From CAWHOW01 sp050013795 (GTDB lineage: Bacteria; Bacteroidota; Bacteroidia; Bacteroidales; CG2-30-32-10): a DNA stretch of 6,939 bases. Positions 1 to 5,947 of the stretch are shown here, in pieces. Position numbers and translations under genes: made by a program. Where the stretch lies: contig JBEKEO010000166.1 of NCBI GenBank assembly GCA_050013795.1, forward strand, positions 1 through 6,939. The letters run 5' to 3'. The stretch's first letter is position 1. Each line of letters starts with the position of its first letter. A model generated the notes under the pieces. That model was given only the letters and a program-made list of their open reading frames with translations. It was not told the DNA's origin and made no database searches.

Positions 1-2
1 CA

Positions 3-224
3 TCTAACTTCTTTCCATTTTTTGTTTCCGGCCGACTGATTACTGCCGCTATGATACCATTTTTATTGCTCTATGTGCAGGGTTTGAACCGTGCATTTTC
101 ATGGATCAAAAATGAAAACTATCGAATTATCGTACTCATATTTATTGTGTTATTCATCACTACAACCGAGACTATTTTCAGATGGAATGTTTTTTATAGC
201 GACTACAATTTTTTCCACCTGTAA
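3..224 (+). CDS. C-terminal end of a multi-pass membrane protein (partial)
   Basis: The left edge cuts this gene. The frame stays open from base 3 to a TAA at 222-224, giving 73 residues. The fragment has two hydrophobic stretches likely to be membrane helices: one after an SGRLITAAMIPF segment (about residues 12-30) and a second rich in Ile, Val, Leu and Phe (about residues 43-58). It ends with a short aromatic tail (NFFHL). The Arg followed by a Pro-Phe-Leu-Leu run resembles the last helices of family 39/83-type glycosyltransferases and related polyprenyl-sugar membrane proteins, but the fragment is too short to prove this. No clear hairpin terminator follows the stop. Confidence 0.72.
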   Translation, partial: SNFFPFFVSGRLITAAMIPFLLLYVQGLNRAFSWIKNENYRIIVLIFIVLFITTTETIFRWNVFYSDYNFFHL

Positions 225-342
225 AGTATAAAACAGTTCTGCACTATCTAATATTTCCAAATGGTATAATTTAGTAAATTCATAAGATTATTGCTGAAAT
301 GAAGTTTTTGGCTTGAAATTTGTTAATAGCTTCATAAATTAT

Positions 343-373
343 TTTCTCATTAGATAATTTTTTTACATTTTTG
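343..373 (+). promoter_or_regulatory. Candidate Bacteroidota-type promoter for the TPR gene
   Basis: CATTTTTG at 366-373 matches the Bacteroidota -7 consensus TAnnTTTG at five of the six fixed positions. TTTC at 343-346, 19 bases upstream, is a three-of-four match to the -33 TTTG box. A start of transcription near 380 would give a leader of about 30 bases before the ATG at 412. The region is very AT-rich, so a chance match is quite possible. Confidence 0.3.
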
Positions 374-411
374 TAGTTCCTAAAATTGTTTAACCCTAAA
401 ACTATGATGTT

Positions 412-1290
412 ATGAAATCTAAATTGTATGGAAAATTTGTGTTGCTTTCGATGTTCGCTCTCTTTGTTACCGGCGTATTTGCGCAGGATACAACAAGTTT
501 TAAAACGTATTACGAAAACGGACTTGCCAAATATAAATCGAAAGATTATACTGGAGCATTAGGCGATTTTAATAATGCCATCAATAAAAATTCTGAATAT
601 CCTTCAAATATGGCAGCTGCTTATTTTCATAGAGCAGAATGTAAAAAGTATGGAACGAAAGATTACACAGGAGCTTTAACCGACTTTGATAATGCTATAA
701 AGAATAAAGCTGATAATGCAGAATTCTATATTGAAAGAGCTGAAACCAAGTTTAATTTGAAAGACACTGCCGGCGCTTTAGCCGATTACACCACTGCTAT
801 CAGGTTGAAACCCACTTCGGAGATAGGATATTTCGACAGGGCTAAAATAAAAATGGAAGGGAAGAATTATAAAGGCGCTGTTGTTGATTACGATTCAGCC
901 ATCTATCGCAAAGTTGATTATGCTGAAGCTTATTTTTTGCGCGGTAAAGCAAAATATGCAAGCAAGGATACTAACGGCGCACTCACTGATTATAGTAAAG
1001 CTATCGAATTAAAGCCTGATTTTGGTTTGGCTTATAAAAACAGGGCATTGCTGAAAATGGATAAAAAAGATTATGAAGGAGCGAAATCCGATTGTGCAAA
1101 GATGATTGAATTAAAACCCGACGAAGGACAGTATTACTTCATTCGTGGCCTTGCAAATCTTCACTTAAAACAAAAAGCTGATGCATGTACCGATTTTAAC
1201 ACGGCAAAAGATAAATGCTTTGCCGGCGCTCAGGTAAAGATTGACAAATATTGCAAGGATGTTCAGCAGCCCACTCCCCAGCAACACTAA
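412..1290 (+). CDS. Secreted TPR-repeat protein
   Basis: The protein has 292 residues. It begins with a signal peptide (KSKLYGK n-region, hydrophobic core at about residues 9-23, likely cleavage near FAQ-D at 25-26), so it should be exported to the periplasm or beyond. The rest is about seven tetratricopeptide repeats, at roughly residues 30-63, 68-102, 103-136, 137-169, 170-204, 205-237 and 238-271. They recur around a KDYxGALxDFxxAI core followed in several units by LKP. TPR arrays are protein-protein interaction scaffolds; no catalytic domain is present. The end is a short Gln/Pro/His tail. The ATG at 412 fits because it places the signal peptide exactly at the N-terminus; there is no Shine-Dalgarno sequence, as is usual in Bacteroidota. 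The gene appears monocistronic, with a terminator hairpin about 35 bases after the stop. The binding partner cannot be inferred from the sequence. Confidence 0.95.
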   Translation: MKSKLYGKFVLLSMFALFVTGVFAQDTTSFKTYYENGLAKYKSKDYTGALGDFNNAINKNSEYPSNMAAAYFHRAECKKYGTKDYTGALTDFDNAIKNKADNAEFYIERAETKFNLKDTAGALADYTTAIRLKPTSEIGYFDRAKIKMEGKNYKGAVVDYDSAIYRKVDYAEAYFLRGKAKYASKDTNGALTDYSKAIELKPDFGLAYKNRALLKMDKKDYEGAKSDCAKMIELKPDEGQYYFIRGLANLHLKQKADACTDFNTAKDKCFAGAQVKIDKYCKDVQQPTPQQH

Positions 1291-1324
1291 ATAAAAAATA
1301 ACATTCCGTACTTATTTATAATGA

Positions 1325-1359
1325 AAACGGCTCTGCTTTGGCAGAGCTGTTTTTCTTTT
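1325..1359 (+). terminator. Rho-independent terminator, possibly bidirectional
   Basis: The stem CGGCTCTGC (1328-1336) pairs with GCAGAGCTG (1341-1349) around a TTTG loop, with one G-T wobble, and flanking A/T pairs extend it. On the + strand it is followed by TTTTTCTTTT, which suits termination of the TPR gene. On the - strand the flanking AAAA at 1324-1327 supplies a short U run, so it may also stop transcription of the convergent lipoprotein gene, whose stop codon lies about 90 bases away. Confidence 0.88.
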
Positions 1360-1441
1360 ATTCTTGAATGATTATTTGGGGGATCAGTAATAATAAACTT
1401 ACTTATTATTTTTATGTTTGTTTATCGTGATTTCAAAATAA

Positions 1442-2338
1442 CTAGTTTCCCATGCCCATTTTATTCAGCATCATCATGGTCAAGCCTTCAAATACCTTTT
1501 CTTTTCCCTGGTCGTTCGTGATATAATAATTAAAGTCGAGAGAATTATAATTCACATCATTTTTATCCCAGCCAATTTTTTTACAACTCTTTTCAGTTAT
1601 CTCACCGGTTTTCTTTTTTTCGCTCATTGCAAGGAAAAAACTAACCCACGAACCATAACCATCATAATTCAGTTTCATATATCCGCCAAATTCGCCTGAT
1701 TTGATAAGGACAATTTTAATCTCAATCTGGGTATAATTTCTTGAAATGGGCCCCAGTCTTTGGAAAGTGGCAGGTGTTGATGCACCTGGGCCACAACCAC
1801 CACCCCTGTTGGTTTTTTGACCAGGTATAATATAATATGCATTTGCCAGGTTACCGCTGAAATTCTTTGAAGGGATTGTATAATTATAAATGTCGCTTTT
1901 ATAATTTTTAATGCCCTGTATTTCAAGAATCAGGTCGGTGTCAATGCTTTTGGCTATTTGTTCATAGCTTTGACCCTGATGCACCAGTTCGTTAAGCAGC
2001 GACCTGTCGCGTACTGTGTATCCATGTTTCATCAGGGTTTTCTCAATCGTGGTATAATAAAGTTCATTCGCAGTTTTTTCTTCTTCGGTTACCGATTTAG
2101 TTTCGGGTGTCCGCAAAACAAACTTCGGGCTTTTGTTTTGCGCTAAAAAAGTTTTCAGCGATTCATTAATAATTACTTCATTATTCGGACTTATATCAAA
2201 CGTATATTGGCCTTCATAAATTTTATTGATATATGGATTGCATGAAGCCAGCAAAAACAATAAAGCTGAAATAATTATTGAATTGGTTTTACTTATCTTT
2301 TGTGCCAATGCGTTAATGGAAACTGATATTTTTTTCAT
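1442..2338 (-). CDS. Lipoprotein with weak CsgG-like central region
   Basis: The protein has 298 residues. A long basic n-region and hydrophobic core lead to a lipobox LASC with the acylated Cys at residue 33. No acidic surface-export signal follows it (CNPYINK), so a periplasm-facing anchor is likelier than surface display. Residues about 72-142 read like the N-terminal part of CsgG/FlgO/TolB-N-type lipoproteins: a long helix, then HGYTVRDRSLLNEL, a short helix, and a SIDTDLILEIQG strand. This is a fold-level impression, not a firm assignment. Residues 178-187 form an odd RGGGCGPGAS loop, and the C-terminus is Met-rich (LTMMMLNKMGMGN). The ATG at 2338 is preferred because the next Met is at residue 103, well past the lipobox. 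Its upstream is A/T-rich without a Shine-Dalgarno sequence. The gene converges with the TPR gene and diverges from the OmpA-like gene. The function is unknown. Confidence 0.9.
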   Translation of the reverse strand: MKKISVSINALAQKISKTNSIIISALLFLLASCNPYINKIYEGQYTFDISPNNEVIINESLKTFLAQNKSPKFVLRTPETKSVTEEEKTANELYYTTIEKTLMKHGYTVRDRSLLNELVHQGQSYEQIAKSIDTDLILEIQGIKNYKSDIYNYTIPSKNFSGNLANAYYIIPGQKTNRGGGCGPGASTPATFQRLGPISRNYTQIEIKIVLIKSGEFGGYMKLNYDGYGSWVSFFLAMSEKKKTGEITEKSCKKIGWDKNDVNYNSLDFNYYITNDQGKEKVFEGLTMMMLNKMGMGN

Positions 2339-2408
2339 GATATTTTTATTTTAAAGTTTATCAATATAGTTGAAAGCAGGTAATCGGTTATCAACTTTAT
2401 ATTTTTTA

Positions 2409-2416
2409 CAAAATTA
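2409..2416 (-). promoter_or_regulatory. Candidate -7 box for the lipoprotein gene
   Basis: Read on the - strand these bases are TAATTTTG, an exact match to TAnnTTTG. Transcription would start near 2402, giving a leader of about 64 bases before the ATG at 2338. No TTTG box at the usual 17-23 base spacing is visible upstream, so the call rests on one element in AT-rich DNA. Confidence 0.33.
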
Positions 2417-2489
2417 AAAGATTTTCCACATTAAAGGGATACTTGATTAAAATTCGTAAAGCGCATTATTCGCTTTTCAAATATATCAT

Positions 2490-2497
2490 TACTTTTG
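2490..2497 (+). promoter_or_regulatory. Candidate -7 box abutting the OmpA-like gene start
   Basis: TACTTTTG is an exact TAnnTTTG match ending five bases before the preferred ATG at 2503. A poor -33 candidate, TTCG, sits at 2469-2472 (spacing 17). If real, transcription would start at or very near the ATG and the mRNA would be leaderless or nearly so. It would also rule out the upstream TTG start. A chance match is plausible. Confidence 0.25.
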
Positions 2498-2502
2498 TGA
2501 GC

Positions 2503-4869
2503 ATGTGCAATTTATTCAGTATAAAACATATCAGGAAGGTATTGCTTTTCACAGGCTTATGTTATACCTGTTTGGTTGCAGCACAATCGCGGGAAGATAA
2601 CCTGAAACAGGGCGATGCGGCTTTTGCCGATGGCGATTATTACAGCGCATCAACCTATTACCTGCCCGTACTTAAGCAGGATACCAATGATATTTCGGTT
2701 GCATATAAATATGCCGAATCCTGCCGCCTTTTCAACGATTACAAGAACTCTGAAAAGTGGTATGCTTATGTAAACAAATCAGGAAAAAGCAAAGAATATC
2801 CGCTGGCTCTTTTTTATCTTGCTTTGATGAACAAGAGCAATGGAAGGTATACTGAAGCGCATGACAATTTCCTGTCCTATTACACTGCACATAATAAAGA
2901 TAAAAACTATTATTCTGAAAAAGCATTGCACGAGGCAGATGCTTGTGAATACGCTAAAAAGCTGATGCGCGATACTGTTGGGGTATTGATTACTCATCTC
3001 CGTGAAAATGTAAATACTCCTTATGATGAGTTTGGCGCTGTTCAGCTGGGCGATACTGCACTTATTTATTCAGCGCTCAGGCCGAATGCAACAGAAGAGT
3101 TCGATTACCTGCTTCCGAATTTTGATTTAGCGAAGATATATAAGTCGAAGATGACCATGGCAGGATGGTCGAAGGGTAAGGAATTACCGGTAAAGTTTAA
3201 TAACAAAGAATTTAATGATGTTGATGTGGCATATAGCCCTGATCATAAACGCATGTATTTTACACGCTGCACTCCCGAAAAGATAGTGAATATGAAATGC
3301 GCCATTTATATGAGCGAGCTGAAAGCAGGCAAATGGCAGGAACCGGTTAAGCTTAATGACAAGATAAACATGGAAGGATATACTTCTACACAGCCTACGG
3401 TTGAGGAAATGGACGATGGGAGCGAAGTGCTGTATTTTGTTTCCGACAGGCCCGGCGGCATGGGCAAGAATGATATATGGTATTCCATTTATAAAAACGG
3501 GAAATATTTCGACCCGGCTAACCTTGGCAGCATAGTGAATACGCCAGGCGATGAGATGTCCCCGTATTACTATAATAAAACCAAAACCCTTTATTTCAGC
3601 AGCGACTGGCATAGCGGGCTTGGTGGTTTTGATATCTTCAGAACAAAAGGAGGACTGAATGAATGGACTCCGCCTCAGAACATGGGTTACCCTATTAATA
3701 CCAGTTACAACGATATGTATTTTACCGTTGACGAAGTTGATTCTGATGGATATTTCACCTCTAATCGTCCGGGTTCATTTTTCATTAAAGGCGAAACCTG
3801 CTGCAATGATATTTGGTCGTACGAATGGCTAAAGCCGAAAGCAGCAAAACATGATACCCTTGTTGTAACAAAACCCGACACTGTTAATTACGAGAAAAGC
3901 ATTAAAGACCTGCTTCCGCTTACCCTGTATTTTCATAATGATATTCCAGATCCTGTTTCTCCTGATACTCTTACAAAGCTTGATTACAAGACAACCCTTG
4001 CAGATTATATTGATATGAAGGAGACTTATGAGAACGAATATTCGAATGGATTAAAAGGCAATGATAAAACAAAAGCCATTAAAGATATTGATGAATTTTT
4101 TGATAATTATGTGGCAAGCGGTTTCGGCAAGCTGGAACAAATGTCGCAATGGCTGCTGAAAGACCTGCAGAAAGGAAAGAATGTTAAGATTACAGTAAAA
4201 GGTTTTTGCAGTCCGCTTCAGACAACGGAATATAATATCAGGCTGGCAAAACGAAGGATATCCAGTCTTATCAATTATTTCAGGGATTATAATAATGGAG
4301 TGTTTGTTAAATACATGAATGGAACTTCACCGGATAGAGGTGTACTTGAGATACATGAAGATCCGGTTGGAAAATCACAGGCTAATCCGCTGGTAAGCGA
4401 TAATCCCCATGATCAGCGTAATTCAATATACAGCAGGGCGGCTGCTCTTGAAAGAAAAATACAGATCATCATGTACCAGTCGGGCGATTCATTGAAGTCG
4501 ATGAAGAAGAAACCTGAGATCACATTTACTGAAGACATGCATGATTTTGGCAAAGTGACAGAAGGCGAAAAGAAAGTATTTAGTTTTACTTTTCAGAATA
4601 CAGGACAGGCTGATCTGATAATTTCAGGCGTTGAAACAAGTTGCGGATGTACGGTATCCGATTTTCCTAAAGATCCTGTACTTCCCGGCGCCAAAGGACA
4701 AATAAATATCCTTTTCGACAGTAAGGAAGAACTAGGAAAGAAGGATGAAACTATTACAGTATACAGCAACACACCAAAACCTAAGAAAGAACTTACCATA
4801 GTGGCTGAAGTTGTTTCAGCGCCACCGAAAAATACCAACCAGCAAAAGCAGCAACCGAAGAAGAAATGA
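2503..4869 (+). CDS. TPR-PD40-OmpA-like envelope protein with C-terminal DUF1573
   Basis: The protein has 788 residues from the ATG at 2503. Order of parts: signal peptide (KHIRK n-region, hydrophobic core 13-27, cleavage near AQS); TPR-like helices about 30-155; a PD40/WD40-like propeller about 230-442, with repeats such as DVAYSPDHKRMYF, LYFVSDRPGGMGKNDIW and LYFSSDWHSGLGGFDIF; an OmpA-like domain about 472-658, starting LPLTLYFHND and containing KGFCSPLQTTEYNIRLAKRR; a DUF1573 (ASH/Ig-like) domain about 671-772 with the CGCT motif at 714-717; and a Lys/Gln-rich tail. TPR, PD40 and OmpA-like domains in this order recall PorE of the type IX secretion system, but the carboxypeptidase-regulatory-like domain of PorE is not evident, so I do not assign porE. 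The OmpA-like domain has Ser570 where the diaminopimelate-binding Asp normally sits. An in-frame TTG at 2443 with AAAGGG at 2433-2438 would add 20 residues. I prefer 2503 because it starts a clean signal peptide. The gene is the first of a three-gene cluster. Confidence 0.93.
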   Translation: MCNLFSIKHIRKVLLFTGLCYTCLVAAQSREDNLKQGDAAFADGDYYSASTYYLPVLKQDTNDISVAYKYAESCRLFNDYKNSEKWYAYVNKSGKSKEYPLALFYLALMNKSNGRYTEAHDNFLSYYTAHNKDKNYYSEKALHEADACEYAKKLMRDTVGVLITHLRENVNTPYDEFGAVQLGDTALIYSALRPNATEEFDYLLPNFDLAKIYKSKMTMAGWSKGKELPVKFNNKEFNDVDVAYSPDHKRMYFTRCTPEKIVNMKCAIYMSELKAGKWQEPVKLNDKINMEGYTSTQPTVEEMDDGSEVLYFVSDRPGGMGKNDIWYSIYKNGKYFDPANLGSIVNTPGDEMSPYYYNKTKTLYFSSDWHSGLGGFDIFRTKGGLNEWTPPQNMGYPINTSYNDMYFTVDEVDSDGYFTSNRPGSFFIKGETCCNDIWSYEWLKPKAAKHDTLVVTKPDTVNYEKSIKDLLPLTLYFHNDIPDPVSPDTLTKLDYKTTLADYIDMKETYENEYSNGLKGNDKTKAIKDIDEFFDNYVASGFGKLEQMSQWLLKDLQKGKNVKITVKGFCSPLQTTEYNIRLAKRRISSLINYFRDYNNGVFVKYMNGTSPDRGVLEIHEDPVGKSQANPLVSDNPHDQRNSIYSRAAALERKIQIIMYQSGDSLKSMKKKPEITFTEDMHDFGKVTEGEKKVFSFTFQNTGQADLIISGVETSCGCTVSDFPKDPVLPGAKGQINILFDSKEELGKKDETITVYSNTPKPKKELTIVAEVVSAPPKNTNQQKQQPKKK

Positions 4870-5597
4870 AAAATATCGTTATTGCTTTTATTGTTTCGGG
4901 TCTTATTATTAGTTGCACTGAGAATAGCGTTAAATCTCATTTATCAAGAAAAGATTTATTTAGTAAAACCAATGTCAGGAAACCTTTATCTGCAATTGAA
5001 CTGACATGCATACATGCAGGACTTATAGATATTCATACGCTTGATACAACTATTGCTGTTGAATTGAAATATGCAAGCATTGATAATTTTATGCATGGCA
5101 ACATGTATGGTGATTTTAAAAAAGCATACCTGCAAAAAGATGTTGCTGAAAAGTTAGTACATGCACAGAAATATCTAAATGAATTAAAAGAACATTATCG
5201 CCTGATAATCTACGATGCGGTTCGTCCGCGTTCTGTTCAGCAGAAGATGTGGGACACTTTAAAGATCCCTTTTAACGAAAAAATAAAATTCCTTTCCAAC
5301 CCTAAGCTTGGAAGCCTGCATAATTTCGGTGCAGCTGTTGATATTAGTATACTTGATGATAAGCATCAGGCGCTGGATATGGGAACACCCTTTGATTATG
5401 AAGGCGAACTGGCATACCCTGAAAGCGAAGCCAAGCTGTTAAAAGAAGGCATGCTTTCGGAGAAGCAGATCGATAACAGGAAGTTATTGAGGAAAGTGAT
5501 GTATAAAGCGGGTTTCTATAATATAGAAACGGAATGGTGGCATTTCAACGCATGCACACTGGAACAAGCGATGAAAAAGTATAAGATAATTGAATAA
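4866..5597 (+). CDS. Lipoprotein D-Ala-D-Ala dipeptidase, VanX/DdpX family (peptidase M15D)
   Basis: The protein has 243 residues and should hydrolyse D-Ala-D-Ala to two D-alanines in the periplasm. M15D hallmarks are intact: the DAVRP segment with Arg120 (equivalent to the VanX transition-state Arg); SLHNFGAAVD supplying zinc ligands His152 and Asp159; and EWWH supplying catalytic Glu223 and zinc ligand His226. A lipobox ending IISC puts the acylated Cys at residue 17, so unlike cytoplasmic VanX this enzyme is membrane-anchored outside the cytoplasm. Its ATG overlaps the stop of the upstream OmpA-like gene (ATGA), which implies translational coupling. No vanH, vanA or vanRS homologue is nearby, so glycopeptide resistance is unlikely. 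Scavenging of wall dipeptides or trimming of peptidoglycan products is a better inference. Specificity for the free dipeptide rather than other D-amino substrates is unproven. Confidence 0.93.
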   Translation: MKNIVIAFIVSGLIISCTENSVKSHLSRKDLFSKTNVRKPLSAIELTCIHAGLIDIHTLDTTIAVELKYASIDNFMHGNMYGDFKKAYLQKDVAEKLVHAQKYLNELKEHYRLIIYDAVRPRSVQQKMWDTLKIPFNEKIKFLSNPKLGSLHNFGAAVDISILDDKHQALDMGTPFDYEGELAYPESEAKLLKEGMLSEKQIDNRKLLRKVMYKAGFYNIETEWWHFNACTLEQAMKKYKIIE

Positions 5598-5600
5598 ATT

Positions 5601-5606
5601 AAAGGA
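5601..5606 (+). promoter_or_regulatory. Shine-Dalgarno-like AAAGGA before the DUF2905 gene
   Basis: AAAGGA lies three bases before the ATG at 5610, inside the 12-base gap after the dipeptidase stop. Most genes in this window lack such a site, so it stands out and supports this start. The spacing is shorter than the usual optimum. Confidence 0.5.
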
Positions 5607-5609
5607 TAA

Positions 5610-5834
5610 ATGCAAAGCATAGGAAAGATCATTGTTATTGCTGGAATCATCATCATTGTTATTGGACTTATCATCTGGTTGTTTGGCGATAAATTTAACT
5701 GGCTCGGCAATCTGCCAGGCGACATAAAAATTAAGCGTGATAATTTTTCTTTCTATATGCCGCTTGCCAGCACCATACTTATTAGTATGGTTCTGAGTTT
5801 GATCATATGGTTGGTTAGAAAATTTATTGGTTAA
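5610..5834 (+). CDS. Small DUF2905 family membrane protein
   Basis: The protein has 74 residues and matches the whole length of the DUF2905 family: a first membrane helix (about residues 5-24, rich in Ile), the family hallmark LGNLPGDIKIKRDNFSFYMPL (about residues 32-52, split here only by the motif's own boundaries), and a second helix (about residues 52-69) ending with a basic RKF tail. The central loop with the LPGDI motif is the most conserved feature of the family. The biochemical role is unknown; the family occurs across many bacteria as an inner-membrane protein. It starts 12 bases after the dipeptidase stop and is probably the last gene of the same transcript. No hairpin terminator follows, so some read-through to the next gene is possible. 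Confidence 0.92.
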   Translation: MQSIGKIIVIAGIIIIVIGLIIWLFGDKFNWLGNLPGDIKIKRDNFSFYMPLASTILISMVLSLIIWLVRKFIG

Positions 5835-5856
5835 GTGAACTTTGTTTTTATTTTTG
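5826..5856 (+). promoter_or_regulatory. Candidate promoter for the edge gene
   Basis: TATTTTTG at 5849-5856 is an exact match to TAnnTTTG, and ATTG at 5826-5829 is a three-of-four match to the -33 TTTG box with 19-base spacing. Transcription would start near 5863, leaving an AT-rich leader of about 85 bases before the ATG at 5948. The upstream half lies within the last codons of the DUF2905 gene. This is the best two-box candidate in the window but remains a pattern match. Confidence 0.4.
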
Positions 5857-5947
5857 GTATGAGATTTGCGGTAATTATGATGTTGCTTAAATTTTTATAA
5901 TTTTACAAAATATAATATCTATTAGTTTCTAACTTAAATTAATTCAC

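Noticed and set aside
1389..1410. AATAATAA / TTATTATT hairpin between the convergent genes
   Set aside because: The stem is eight A-T pairs only and too weak for a terminator. The GC-rich hairpin at 1325-1359 already explains termination.
2352..2400. Inverted repeat (AAAGTT near 2353 and AACTTT near 2393; also AGTTGA 2368-2373 and TCAACT 2391-2396) as an operator
   Set aside because: Arms are only about six bases and partly mismatched in AT-rich DNA, so chance occurrence is likely.
2443..2502. TTG at 2443 as the true start of the OmpA-like gene
   Set aside because: It would bury the signal peptide behind 20 extra residues containing another hydrophobic patch. The AAAGGG site keeps it possible, so it is noted as an alternative only.
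3184..3612. A 142-codon open frame on the - strand inside the OmpA-like gene
   Set aside because: It lies wholly antisense to clear PD40 repeats and its product has no recognisable features.
2503..4869. Naming the large gene porE (type IX secretion)
   Set aside because: Domain order is similar, but the carboxypeptidase-regulatory-like domain is not visible, an extra DUF1573 is present, and no other por genes lie in the window.
4593..4940. A - strand open frame across the OmpA-like and dipeptidase junction
   Set aside because: It is antisense to the DUF1573 domain and the lipoprotein signal, both of which are well supported.
4866..5597. A vancomycin-resistance cluster around the VanX-like gene
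   Set aside because: No vanH dehydrogenase, D-Ala-D-Lac ligase or VanRS-type regulator is present, and the enzyme carries a lipoprotein signal, unlike resistance VanX.
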